Origin: Pedobacter caeni
GTDB taxonomy: Bacteria; Bacteroidota; Bacteroidia; Sphingobacteriales; Sphingobacteriaceae
Direction: 5' to 3'
DNA length: 64,000 nt
Assembly (NCBI RefSeq): GCF_900129215.1
Contig: NZ_FQUQ01000005.1
Coordinates: 248,001-312,000, forward strand
Of this stretch, positions 1-8,389 are shown one piece after another (the stretch's first letter is position 1; every line of letters starts with the position of its first letter). The position numbers and the translations under genes are program-made. Under the pieces are notes generated by a model. It was given only the letters and a program-made list of their open reading frames with translations. It was not told the origin of the DNA and did no database searches.

Positions 1-2579
1 TGAACCAGTTTAAAGATTTGTTCCTGGGAGAAGCGCCTATTAAATATCCTCGTGTTACAGATACACAACGTTGTTTGCGCGTTTCCGGGAAACACAATGA
101 CCTGGAAGAAGTAGGTATTGATACCTACCACCATACGATGTTTGAAATGCTGGGCAACTGGAGCTTTGGAGATTACTTTAAAAAAGAAGCCATCGCCTGG
201 AGCTGGGAATTATTAACTGAAGTATACAAAATCCCTAAGGATAAATTATATGTGTCCATCTTCGAAGGAGATGAAAAAGAAGGACTGCCAAGAGATACTG
301 AAGCTTACGACCTTTGGAAACAATATGTACCGGAAGACCGGATCATTCTTGGTAATAAAAAGGATAACTTCTGGGAAATGGGTGATACTGGTCCCTGCGG
401 TCCCTGCTCAGAGATCCATGTAGATTGCAGAAGCGAAGAAGAACGCAAAGCAGTGAATGGAAAAGATTTGGTGAACGCGGATCATCCTCAGGTAATTGAG
501 ATCTGGAACAATGTATTCATGCAGTTCAACCGTCTTAAAGATGGCTCACTGCAGCCATTACCTGCACAACATGTGGATACAGGAATGGGGTTTGAACGTC
601 TGGTACGTGTGTTACAGGAAAAATCTTCTAACTATGATACGGATGTGTTCCAGCCAATGATCCAGTTTATTGCAACACATGCAGGAGTGGTTTATGGTGC
701 CGATGAAAAGACGGATATCGCTATGCGTGTAATGGCTGATCATATCCGCGCCATCTCTTTTGTAATTGCAGACGGACAATTGCCTTCAAATAATAAAGCA
801 GGTTATGTAATTCGCAGGATTCTTCGCCGCGCGGTAAGGTATGCTTATACTTTCCTGAACCTGAAGGAGCCTTTCTTAAACCAATTGGTACCGGTATTGG
901 CTGAGCAGTTTAAAGGCGTATTTGAAGAGCTGGTTTTACAACAGGATTTCGTGCAAAAAGTAGTGCTGGAAGAAGAAGTTTCCTTCCTGAGAACTTTGGC
1001 CACAGGAATTCAGCGCTTTGAAAATTATACTAAAAAACAAGGCGAATTGCTGATGTCGGAAAATGCCATTGAACTGGAGAAATCTTTTGAAGACAACTGG
1101 GTGTACAGCATTTTGAAAGACCAGATGGTGATTTCAGGAGAATTTGCTTTTGAACTGAACGATACTTATGGTTTCCCGATAGATTTAACAGAGTTGATGG
1201 CCAGGGAACAACGCTGGACCGTTGACATGGCTGAATATGATAAAGCCTTGTTAAAGCAGAAAGAAAGATCAAGAGCGGCAACTGCTGTAGATACCGGCGA
1301 CTGGATTATGGTGAATGCCAATCTGGAAACTGATTTCGTAGGTTATGATGATTTTGAAATAGAAACACAAATTATAAAATACCGTAAGGTGAGTGCAAAA
1401 GGCAAGGAACAATATCAGATTGTGCTGAGCAAAACACCATTTTACGCAGAGAGTGGTGGTCAGGTAGGAGACACAGGCCGCCTGGAAGACCATAGCCGTC
1501 TGTTCTTTGTCGAGATTACTGATACCAAGAAAGAAAATGGCGTAATCGTTCATTATACAGATACTTTGCCTGAAGATTTAGATGGTTTGTTCTGGGCAGT
1601 GATTGATGAAGATAAGCGCTTGTTATCCCAAGACAACCATACCGCTACGCATTTACTTCATGCAGCACTTAAAAAAGTGTTGGGTAGCCATGTGAACCAA
1701 AAAGGTTCATTGGTAAACCCGGATTACCTGCGTTTCGATTTCTCGCATTTTGCAAAGATCAGTGATGAGGATTTGGCTAAAGTTGAACATTTGGTGAATC
1801 AAAAGATCAGAGAGAATATTCCTTTGAAAGAACAACGAGACATTCCTTATGACCAGGCGATTTCAAGTGGGGTGACGGCCTTGTTTGGAGAGAAATATGG
1901 TGATTTTGTACGTGTCATTACTTTTGATGACCATTATTCAAAAGAGCTTTGCGGAGGTACCCATGTGCAGGCAACCGGACAGATTGGTTATTTCAAGATC
2001 ATTTCTGAGAGTGCTGTTGCAGCTGGGGTAAGACGTATTGAAGCCATTACCGCTGATAAAGCGGAAGCTTTCATCTTAGACCAAAACAGGGAACTGAATG
2101 AGTTAAGAGCATTGCTTAAAGGAAATAAAGATTTGAAATCAGCAGTGTCTGCATTGCTGGAAGAAAATTCAAAGCTGAAGAAAGAGGCAGAGAAAGCAGT
2201 AGGGGAGCAGTCTGCGAACCTGAAACATGAAATCGTTCATCACCTTAAAACGATCAATGGGGTGAACCTGATTGCAACTCATGTGGATTTGCCAAATGCT
2301 GATGCGGTTAAGAACCTGGCTTTCGCAGTGAAAGACCTGGTAGATGATCTTTTACTGGTATTTACTACTTTAATTGATGATAAACCTGGTATTACGGTGA
2401 TGCTTTCAGAAAACCTGATCAAGGATAAAGGCTTAAATGCTTCGAATATTGTGAGGGAACTGGCTAAAGACATCCAGGGTGGTGGCGGTGGTCAGCCGTT
2501 TTATGCTACTGCAGGCGGTAAGAACAAGGATGGTTTATCTGCTGTTCTTGCTAAAGCAGCAGATTTAATCCCTGCATAA
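1..2579 (+). CDS. alaS: Alanyl-tRNA synthetase, 5' truncated by window
   Basis: Charges tRNA-Ala with alanine in the cytoplasm and hydrolyses mischarged tRNA. The reading frame is open from base 3, where it reads NQFKDLFLGE, the family's conserved active-site segment. About 44 N-terminal residues lie outside the window, so the TTG at 18 is not the start. The aminoacylation domain is followed by the editing domain with zinc ligands HTATH (1638-1652) and CGGTH (1950-1964). The C-terminal part has a coiled coil and ends with the Gly-rich GGGGGQPFYATAGG motif of the C-Ala domain. 858 residues are visible, consistent with the usual 870-900. A hairpin terminator follows. Confidence 0.97.
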   Translation, partial: NQFKDLFLGEAPIKYPRVTDTQRCLRVSGKHNDLEEVGIDTYHHTMFEMLGNWSFGDYFKKEAIAWSWELLTEVYKIPKDKLYVSIFEGDEKEGLPRDTEAYDLWKQYVPEDRIILGNKKDNFWEMGDTGPCGPCSEIHVDCRSEEERKAVNGKDLVNADHPQVIEIWNNVFMQFNRLKDGSLQPLPAQHVDTGMGFERLVRVLQEKSSNYDTDVFQPMIQFIATHAGVVYGADEKTDIAMRVMADHIRAISFVIADGQLPSNNKAGYVIRRILRRAVRYAYTFLNLKEPFLNQLVPVLAEQFKGVFEELVLQQDFVQKVVLEEEVSFLRTLATGIQRFENYTKKQGELLMSENAIELEKSFEDNWVYSILKDQMVISGEFAFELNDTYGFPIDLTELMAREQRWTVDMAEYDKALLKQKERSRAATAVDTGDWIMVNANLETDFVGYDDFEIETQIIKYRKVSAKGKEQYQIVLSKTPFYAESGGQVGDTGRLEDHSRLFFVEITDTKKENGVIVHYTDTLPEDLDGLFWAVIDEDKRLLSQDNHTATHLLHAALKKVLGSHVNQKGSLVNPDYLRFDFSHFAKISDEDLAKVEHLVNQKIRENIPLKEQRDIPYDQAISSGVTALFGEKYGDFVRVITFDDHYSKELCGGTHVQATGQIGYFKIISESAVAAGVRRIEAITADKAEAFILDQNRELNELRALLKGNKDLKSAVSALLEENSKLKKEAEKAVGEQSANLKHEIVHHLKTINGVNLIATHVDLPNADAVKNLAFAVKDLVDDLLLVFTTLIDDKPGITVMLSENLIKDKGLNASNIVRELAKDIQGGGGGQPFYATAGGKNKDGLSAVLAKAADLIPA

Positions 2580-2637
2580 GGTATAAAAGTAACAGGATAA
2601 TTTTAAGGTCTTTGATAAAAAAAGGACCGGTTATAAA

Positions 2638-2690
2638 GCAGTCGTGCTCAGGAGTTTTTTTCTGAACATGACTGCTTTTTTTCTTGTTTT
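2638..2690 (+). terminator. Rho-independent terminator after alaS
   Basis: A 14-position inverted repeat at 2638-2675 (GCAGTCGTGCTCAG against CTGAACATGACTGC, with one G-T wobble and one mismatch) closes a short loop and is followed by a T-rich tract (2675-2690). It separates alaS from the next gene. Confidence 0.8.
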
Positions 2691-2737
2691 ATTATTTATC
2701 TTCGATATCATTAGTGCTTTGCTAAAATCAATTTCGT

Positions 2738-4063
2738 ATGAAAATATTCGTTGTCGTGTTACTTTGTTTGCTGGGTTTTTCGTTAACATTTCAAGGATAT
2801 GGTCAGGTAAAACCAGGCAGGCTTTTAACCAATCAACAGATCTCTGATCTGGTGGACTCCGTAAGCGCTTCATTAAAGAAGCATTATATTTTTCCGGACA
2901 AAGCGGATGCTATGGTTAAATATATGAAGGCCCAATTGCAAAAGGGCGTATACAAAAAACTGGTTAATCCTCAGCAACTGGCTCAACAGATTCATAATGA
3001 CATCAGGGGTATTCATTATGATGCTCACCTCCATATTGCTTATGAACCTCAAATGCAAGCTCCAAAAGCATTAAGTCCGGAGCAATTGGCTCGGGCACGA
3101 AAAGAGGAGTTATCAGCTGAAAAAGAAAATAATTTCAATCTTCAAAAAGTAGAAGTCCTTCCGGGAAACATTGGCTATTTCCGTTTCAATGGATTTACTT
3201 CGCAAACTGCAGCAGCACAAGCAACATTGAACGCTGCATTAACCTTTTTGTCTAATACAAAAGTTTTAATGATCGATTTGAGGTTTAATGGCGGAGGAAG
3301 TGCTACTGCTCCCTTGTCAAGTTACTTCTTCAAGGATAAAACACATTTATTTGACAACGTAAACACTTTTAGTAAAGATACCTTGTCATTTTATACTGAT
3401 CCATCCAGTACAACTGGTCTGGTGTTAACGATGCCCGTTTATATCATTACAAGTAAAAATACCGCATCGGCTGCCGAGGCTTTTTCAGCTTCAATGCAGG
3501 CTTTGAAACGCGCTACAATTGTGGGCGATACGACATTAGGTGTTTCGCATCAGACTGGTTTTTTTCCATTAGGAAATGGATTTTTAGCTAAAATTCCTTT
3601 TGCCAGACCTGTTTCTACCTCAGTGTTTAAGGATTGGGAAGGGACTGGCGTGATTCCGGATGTGGTGATCACTGAGGAAAAAGGGTTAGTGGGAGCTCAG
3701 GAAATTGTTTATAGAGATTTAATGCAAAAAGCCGCTACTGATAAAGAAAAGAAGGCTATTCAATGGGCAATCAATGATCTAAAGGCAAGTGCTGATCTTC
3801 CTAATCCAGAGCCGGGAGTTTTGAACAATTATGCTGGCACGTATGCAGGAGGAATTAATTTCTTTGTAGAGGGTGGCGGGCTGCGTTGTAAAAATCCGGA
3901 ACGTGGTGGAAATGACGTTTTTAAATTGAAACCTGTTACCGACCATGTTTTTGTACTTGATGAAAACGTTCAGGTTGAATTTGTGAAAGACCTTTCGGGC
4001 AATTATTCCAGTATGAACATGCTTTGGAAGAATGGAAATATAATTCAGAGAAATAAGGAGTAA
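2738..4063 (+). CDS. Secreted S41 family peptidase
   Basis: A serine protease of the S41 (C-terminal processing / IRBP-like) family with an N-terminal signal peptide (about residues 1-22), so probably periplasmic. An N-terminal helical region (residues 25-110) precedes the protease core. The core shows the glycine-rich strand LMIDLRFNGGGS and the nucleophile motif NTASAAEAF, with Ser244 as likely nucleophile. No PDZ domain is evident between them, unlike CtpA. A roughly 70-residue C-terminal beta-rich extension follows. The 441 residues fit Bacteroidota S41 proteins annotated near unrelated genes. The natural substrate cannot be read from the sequence. The gene stands alone: a terminator lies upstream and a convergent operon downstream. 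Confidence 0.85.
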   Translation: MKIFVVVLLCLLGFSLTFQGYGQVKPGRLLTNQQISDLVDSVSASLKKHYIFPDKADAMVKYMKAQLQKGVYKKLVNPQQLAQQIHNDIRGIHYDAHLHIAYEPQMQAPKALSPEQLARARKEELSAEKENNFNLQKVEVLPGNIGYFRFNGFTSQTAAAQATLNAALTFLSNTKVLMIDLRFNGGGSATAPLSSYFFKDKTHLFDNVNTFSKDTLSFYTDPSSTTGLVLTMPVYIITSKNTASAAEAFSASMQALKRATIVGDTTLGVSHQTGFFPLGNGFLAKIPFARPVSTSVFKDWEGTGVIPDVVITEEKGLVGAQEIVYRDLMQKAATDKEKKAIQWAINDLKASADLPNPEPGVLNNYAGTYAGGINFFVEGGGLRCKNPERGGNDVFKLKPVTDHVFVLDENVQVEFVKDLSGNYSSMNMLWKNGNIIQRNKE

Positions 4064-4119
4064 CGGTAAGAAAAAGGGATTCGGGAGTTCTGATGATGCG
4101 GTGAAAATAAAATATTTTA

Positions 4120-4150
4120 AACAAAAAAACCGGAAGATTTTTCTTCCGGC
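4120..4150 (-). terminator. Terminator of the leftward heme operon
   Basis: A perfect CCGGAAGA/TCTTCCGG hairpin. Read on the minus strand it is followed by a run of seven T (A-run at about 4122-4128 on plus). No T-run follows on plus, so it serves the hmuTUV-hemS operon coming from the right. Confidence 0.8.
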
Positions 4151-4176
4151 TACAGCAGGTCATAAACCGGCCTGTT

Positions 4177-4311
4177 TTATTTAAGAACCCAGTAACCAAG
4201 GGCTAGCCATATCAGCCCTTTGACTAGAAAAAAGAGGAATCCCCAGATCCCAACTTTCTTCAACCATTTTAAGATGTTGGCTTTTCTTTCTGATGTGGGT
4301 GTATTTGTCAT
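4177..4311 (-). CDS. 44-aa single-pass membrane protein at end of heme operon
   Basis: A short ORF with ATG at 4311 and TAA at 4177. The N-terminus is charged and polar (MTNTPTSERKANILKWLKK), followed by a hydrophobic aromatic segment (about residues 20-43) rich in Trp, Leu and Phe that could span the membrane once. It starts two bases after the stop of the HemS-type gene and ends 27 bases before the operon terminator, so it is very probably translated as the last cistron. I do not recognise a named family. Small size, Trp-rich transmembrane segment and coupling suggest an accessory peptide of heme uptake, which is inference. Confidence 0.7.
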   Translation of the reverse strand: MTNTPTSERKANILKWLKKVGIWGFLFFLVKGLIWLALGYWVLK

Positions 4312-4313
4312 AA

Positions 4314-5339
4314 TTAAAGCGATTCTTTCAGGACTTCGCGCCAGCTCTCTAATTCAGGGATTCCAGGCTTGCGTTTACCAAAAAATTGAACAATCATTTC
4401 TCCGTTTTTGTCAAACAATTCGATAGAGTTTACATCACCATCTGTTGAAGGTTTTACCACCTGCCATACGCTGCGAACTTCATCTTCACGAAGGTGCAAA
4501 TTAAATTCTGGATCTAAAACATTAAACCATGGTCCCATATCTACTAGTTTTGTAATATTTCCACTGTGGATCTGTATACAACCAGCGTTCCCGGTGAAAA
4601 CCATTACCGGAACCTGTTTTTCTGAACAGGAAGTCATGGCTTTTCTGAAACCTTCAACAGAAGTTTCTTTTGCCCTTCCGGCAGGAGCCAGACGTAAGGC
4701 TTGTGTTCTGGTCACTTTGAATTTTCTAAGGATCATGAAGAACTCATGGCTGTCTTTCATGTTGTTCCAGGCTTCATGGAATCCGGTTACATCGATCTCT
4801 GCATCTGCCAGTTCCGGTTGAGGAGCTGCTTCCGGAGCTTTCTCGATCAATACCGATTCCTGATCTGCTTTGCGGAAATTTTGGATCAGCTGCTGATAAG
4901 CTTCCTCATTGCTGCGGTCTGTTAAATATATCTTGTGAAGGGCCGTACCATTGGCATCAAAAAACTGAAGGCTTTTACGTCCGTTTTCTTCTACTGCAAA
5001 GCCGTGTTTCCACTGGCGGAGGAATAAACGTAAGTCAATATCTTCACCAAGCACCAATCCGGCATGAGGTGTAAAAGAGATGTCTTCATAAACCCCTTTT
5101 CTTTCATTTACGCAATACTCATTGCGGGTAAGGGCCATTACATAACCCAATGAGGTTACCGATTCCAGGATTTTCTCGAAATCAGGTGCTAAGAAAATGA
5201 CCTGTTGTCCTAATCCGGTCATCAGTAATTCGGCTTCAGTTACCTCTAGTTCCTGTGCAGCTTCTCTGATGCGTTTTTTAGGGTTAGCAATTTTATAGGC
5301 TTCATATTTTTGTTTCAGGCTGTTTGTTTCTGTAATCAT
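4314..5339 (-). CDS. hemS: HemS/HmuS-type heme-handling protein
   Basis: A cytoplasmic heme-binding protein of the HemS/HmuS/ChuS family, which accepts imported heme and helps release its iron or traffic it. The 341 residues are close to the family size and comprise two structurally repeated halves (about 10-165 and 185-335). The second half repeats the pattern of the first (compare LTRNEYCVNERKGVYE with MVFTGNAGCIQIHSG). No signal peptide is seen. It lies 12 bases after hmuV in the same orientation and is followed two bases later by a 44-residue membrane peptide. Whether this protein degrades heme or only carries it cannot be decided from sequence. Confidence 0.88.
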   Translation of the reverse strand: MITETNSLKQKYEAYKIANPKKRIREAAQELEVTEAELLMTGLGQQVIFLAPDFEKILESVTSLGYVMALTRNEYCVNERKGVYEDISFTPHAGLVLGEDIDLRLFLRQWKHGFAVEENGRKSLQFFDANGTALHKIYLTDRSNEEAYQQLIQNFRKADQESVLIEKAPEAAPQPELADAEIDVTGFHEAWNNMKDSHEFFMILRKFKVTRTQALRLAPAGRAKETSVEGFRKAMTSCSEKQVPVMVFTGNAGCIQIHSGNITKLVDMGPWFNVLDPEFNLHLREDEVRSVWQVVKPSTDGDVNSIELFDKNGEMIVQFFGKRKPGIPELESWREVLKESL

Positions 5340-5351
5340 GGTGTTGGGTTT

Positions 5352-6152
5352 TTATGATATTGAACTTAAATTAACTGTTGAGTTTTTAGGAATAAAGAAG
5401 GGTTTGAGGGTCTTTGGGTTGGTAAATACATCAGAATCAATCTCAAATACTTCATAAATGTTTTTGGTACTTAATACCTCTGAAGCCGTTCCATCATACC
5501 ATTTCCTGCCGTTTTTAAGCATCAGGATCCGGTCTGCATACTGAGCAGCGAGGTTGATGTCGTGTAAAATGCTGATCACCATAAAACCTTTTTTAGATAA
5601 GGCTTTGGCAATGGCCAATGTTTGTTGCTGGTATTGGAGGTCTAATCCGGCTACAGGCTCATCCATCAGGAGCAAGGCATTGGGAACATCCCAGATCTGC
5701 ACGAGAATTCTGGACAATTGTACCCTTTGTTGTTCTCCACCTGATAAGCTCAGGTAAGAACGTTCAGACAGGTGTGTGGTGCCGGTTAGCTTCATCACTT
5801 CCTCACAGATTTCCCTGTCTTTTAGAGAAGGATCATTCTGATAATGAGGATAACGGCCCATCATTACAATTTCATGTGTCAGAAAAGCCATGTTTACAAC
5901 ATTCTGCTGGTTGAGGACTGCTCTTTTTAAAGCCAGTTCCGGAGCAGAATAATGACTGACTTCCTTATGGTGCAGGGTAAGGCTTCCTTTGGAAGGTTTC
6001 CGCTCTCCGCTTAACATCCTCAACAAAGTTGATTTTCCCGCACCGTTAGCTCCAAGAACAACCAGCATCTCGCCCGGGCGGATGCTGAAGGAAACATCCC
6101 TGACCAGCATGCGATTCCCTGTTTCATAACTTATGTTTTCTGCGATTAACAT
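5352..6152 (-). CDS. hmuV: Heme ABC transporter ATP-binding protein
   Basis: The ATPase that powers heme import through the HmuU permease at the inner membrane. It shows Walker A GANGAGKST (residues 34-42), the signature LSGGEQQRV, Walker B LLLMDEP and the switch region SILHD. The 266 residues match HmuV/BhuV. It belongs to the FecE/BtuD-like group of Fe-chelate importers. It sits 10 bases downstream of hmuU and 12 bases upstream of hemS, so it is transcribed with both. Heme rather than siderophore or cobalamin is inferred from the adjacent HemS and HmuT-like genes. Confidence 0.93.
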   Translation of the reverse strand: MLIAENISYETGNRMLVRDVSFSIRPGEMLVVLGANGAGKSTLLRMLSGERKPSKGSLTLHHKEVSHYSAPELALKRAVLNQQNVVNMAFLTHEIVMMGRYPHYQNDPSLKDREICEEVMKLTGTTHLSERSYLSLSGGEQQRVQLSRILVQIWDVPNALLLMDEPVAGLDLQYQQQTLAIAKALSKKGFMVISILHDINLAAQYADRILMLKNGRKWYDGTASEVLSTKNIYEVFEIDSDVFTNPKTLKPFFIPKNSTVNLSSIS

Positions 6153-6162
6153 GTTTTTGAGG

Positions 6163-7209
6163 TTATAAAGTCAGCTTTTTCTTGTCCTTGATTAAAATAT
6201 ATAAAAAGAGCGGCGTGCCTAATAAAGCGGTAATTACTCCGATAGGAAGTTCAATCGGGGCAATGATCGTTCTGCAAAGCATATCCGCCAGAGTGAGCAT
6301 TAAGGCACCCATTAAAGCAGACGCTGGTAATACGTATTTATTGTCTACTCCGATCAGTAATCTTACCGTATGCGGAACAAGCAGACCTACAAAACCAATG
6401 ATTCCGGATACGGCCACTGCTGCACCAACAGCCATCGTGGAAAGAATCACTACGTTTCTTTTAATGCGGTTGATGCGGAGCCCGAGTTGATTTGCCTGTG
6501 TTTCCCCCAGTGCAAAAGCATTTAGTGCCTTGCCCATATAAGGGAGGACAAATACTGGTATGAGCACAAAAGGAGCAATGGCGAGAACGGTTTCCCAGGT
6601 AGCACCGCCCAAACTTCCAAGCATCCAGAAGGTAATATTCCTCAGTTGCTGGTCGTCTGCCATATAGGTGATCAAGCCGGTGAGTGCACCCGCCAAAGCA
6701 TTGATTGCAATTCCGGCAAGGAGCATCGTGGCCACATTTGATTTCCCATCCGTCCGGGAGATCTGATACACCAGAACAGCGGCAATTCCTGCACCTGCAA
6801 AAGCACCAAAAGCAAGGAGGTAATAACCCAGCAGGTTGCTCAGGCTGGCGAAAAGTGCCATTTCCAACACAATTACAATGACCGCCATTAAGGAAGCTCC
6901 GGCAGAGATTCCGATTAATCCCGGTTCTGCCAGTGGGTTTCTGAAAATCCCTTGCACAGCTGCTCCGGAAATACCCAATGCTGCACCGACGAGAATACCA
7001 AGTGCCACTCTTGGAAGGCGGACGATGTTTAAGACACCTTCATGTTGCATACTGACCACGGAGTTCGTAAACATGCCAAGTTTTTTTGCAAGGATCAGCA
7101 GTACATCAGTCACAGGAATCTTCACAGCGCCTAATCCCAGAGAAAATGAGGCGGCCATAAACAGCGCTGCGGTCAGCAAAACATAAAGGGTTGTTTTCTG
7201 TATTACCAT
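6163..7209 (-). CDS. hmuU: Heme ABC transporter permease (FecCD family)
   Basis: A polytopic inner-membrane permease of the FecCD family (348 residues, about ten hydrophobic segments). It carries the family motifs RLPRVALGILVGAALGISGA near residue 70, GIFRNPLAEPGLIGISAGA near residue 90, and GFVGLLVPHTVRLLIG before the last helices. It forms the translocation path for heme delivered by HmuT and uses ATP hydrolysis by HmuV. Its start overlaps the 3' end of hmuT by seven bases, indicating translational coupling. Confidence 0.93.
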   Translation of the reverse strand: MVIQKTTLYVLLTAALFMAASFSLGLGAVKIPVTDVLLILAKKLGMFTNSVVSMQHEGVLNIVRLPRVALGILVGAALGISGAAVQGIFRNPLAEPGLIGISAGASLMAVIVIVLEMALFASLSNLLGYYLLAFGAFAGAGIAAVLVYQISRTDGKSNVATMLLAGIAINALAGALTGLITYMADDQQLRNITFWMLGSLGGATWETVLAIAPFVLIPVFVLPYMGKALNAFALGETQANQLGLRINRIKRNVVILSTMAVGAAVAVSGIIGFVGLLVPHTVRLLIGVDNKYVLPASALMGALMLTLADMLCRTIIAPIELPIGVITALLGTPLFLYILIKDKKKLTL

Positions 7210-8033
7210 TTGCTGTTCAATTCTTTGATGGCTTGAGGAAGCCTTACGGAGAAATTCACCATTAATTCTGCATCCATCTGGATGATTCTTTTATTCTTTC
7301 CTGCGTTGGTTAAGTTGACACCAGGCATTTTTAAAATGCTGTTGATGCCTCCCAGGCTCTTAAATCCGAAATCAAACATCAGGATGATGTCCGGGTTGGC
7401 ATTGACCAATGCTTCTGTAGTATAAGGTTTGAAATTTGAAAAGCCCTGAGCTGCATTTTTTCCTCCGGAAAGGGTAATCATGGCGTCCATATTGGTGCTT
7501 TTACCAGCCACCATCATTACTCCGGTTCCACGGGCATAGATGAACAACACGCTGGGGTGCTTTGGGTTTTTCTTTACGAGATCCAATGATTGTCCAATGT
7601 TGGATTCCATTTGTTTCACCAGTGCTTCTCCCTTCTGAACAGCTTCAAGTGCAGCGGCTACAGATCTGATAAATGCGGAAGCGCCTTTTACGGTATATTC
7701 CTGTTTGATACTGATGAGTTTGATGCCTGCAGATTTCAACTGATAGGCAATGGCTTTAGATACATCTCCCTCAGGGGCGATCACAAGATCAGGGGAGAAG
7801 GAGATGATGCCTTCAGCTGATAAGACCCGGTTCTGGCTCACCTTTGGTAACTTCGCCACATAAGCAGGGTAAATACTGGTCACATCTACGGCTACGATCT
7901 GATTTCCAAAACCTAAGGCGTCTACGGTTTCTGTGAGCGCAGCACCTAAAGTGATGATCCGTTTAGGCGCAATCGCCGAGGAGGTTAAATAAGACAGGAG
8001 TACCAGTAGAAAGGTAGGAAGCGCTTTGATCAT
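7203..8033 (-). CDS. hmuT: Heme ABC transporter substrate-binding protein
   Basis: A periplasmic heme-binding protein of the TroA/BtuF-like type that hands heme to HmuU. I chose the ATG at 8033, because translation from there begins directly with a signal peptide (MIKALPTFLLVLLSYLTSSA). An in-frame ATG at 8069 would add 12 polar residues before it. The mature part shows the family opening RIITLGAALTETVDALG and a central GGKNAAQGF segment. 276 residues. First gene of the leftward operon hmuTUV-hemS, divergent from the TonB receptor gene, with a shared 356-base control region. Confidence 0.9.
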   Translation of the reverse strand: MIKALPTFLLVLLSYLTSSAIAPKRIITLGAALTETVDALGFGNQIVAVDVTSIYPAYVAKLPKVSQNRVLSAEGIISFSPDLVIAPEGDVSKAIAYQLKSAGIKLISIKQEYTVKGASAFIRSVAAALEAVQKGEALVKQMESNIGQSLDLVKKNPKHPSVLFIYARGTGVMMVAGKSTNMDAMITLSGGKNAAQGFSNFKPYTTEALVNANPDIILMFDFGFKSLGGINSILKMPGVNLTNAGKNKRIIQMDAELMVNFSVRLPQAIKELNSKW

Positions 8034-8389
8034 TTTTTCGTTTGAGTATTCGTATTTATAACGACACAAAGAAACCTTTAATTATACTCATTCCAAATAA
8101 TTATTTTTTATTTGTCGGTATTGGTATGTTTTCTGTTTTAGCACAGTAAAGGTGGTTTGTTGTGGTGGTTTTTTGAGCTTATCTATTTGTTTTTTAGTCT
8201 GTTGAGTCGGTTTTTGTCCGTGTCGTAATAACGGCTTTTCTTTTAATTCTTCCTATAATATATCCCGAATCCGTAAATGTTATCCCGAAAAGGTTAAAAA
8301 TAATCCCTTTTACGTTGTGCAGATATTAGTAAATCTAAGCATATTTGTACACTTTATTTAGACTCATTAAAAATAATATAGATATTTGA
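8034..8389. promoter_or_regulatory. Divergent control region between hmuT and TonB receptor
   Basis: 356 bases without a credible gene, AT-rich, lying between divergent heme-import operons, so promoters for both should be here. A perfect AAATAATTATTT palindrome is at 8095-8106. Near the receptor gene, CATATTTG (about 8339-8346), with TTG some 22 bases upstream, resembles but does not match the Bacteroidota -7 box. I saw no clear Fur box. The assignment as a regulatory region rests on gene orientation. Confidence 0.5.

Noticed and set aside
18..20. TTG at 18 as start of alaS
   Set aside because: The frame is open and conserved upstream to base 3, so this is an internal codon of a truncated gene.
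2644..2847. 67-residue ORF overlapping the alaS terminator
   Set aside because: It overlaps the terminator and the start of the S41 gene in another frame; no domain.
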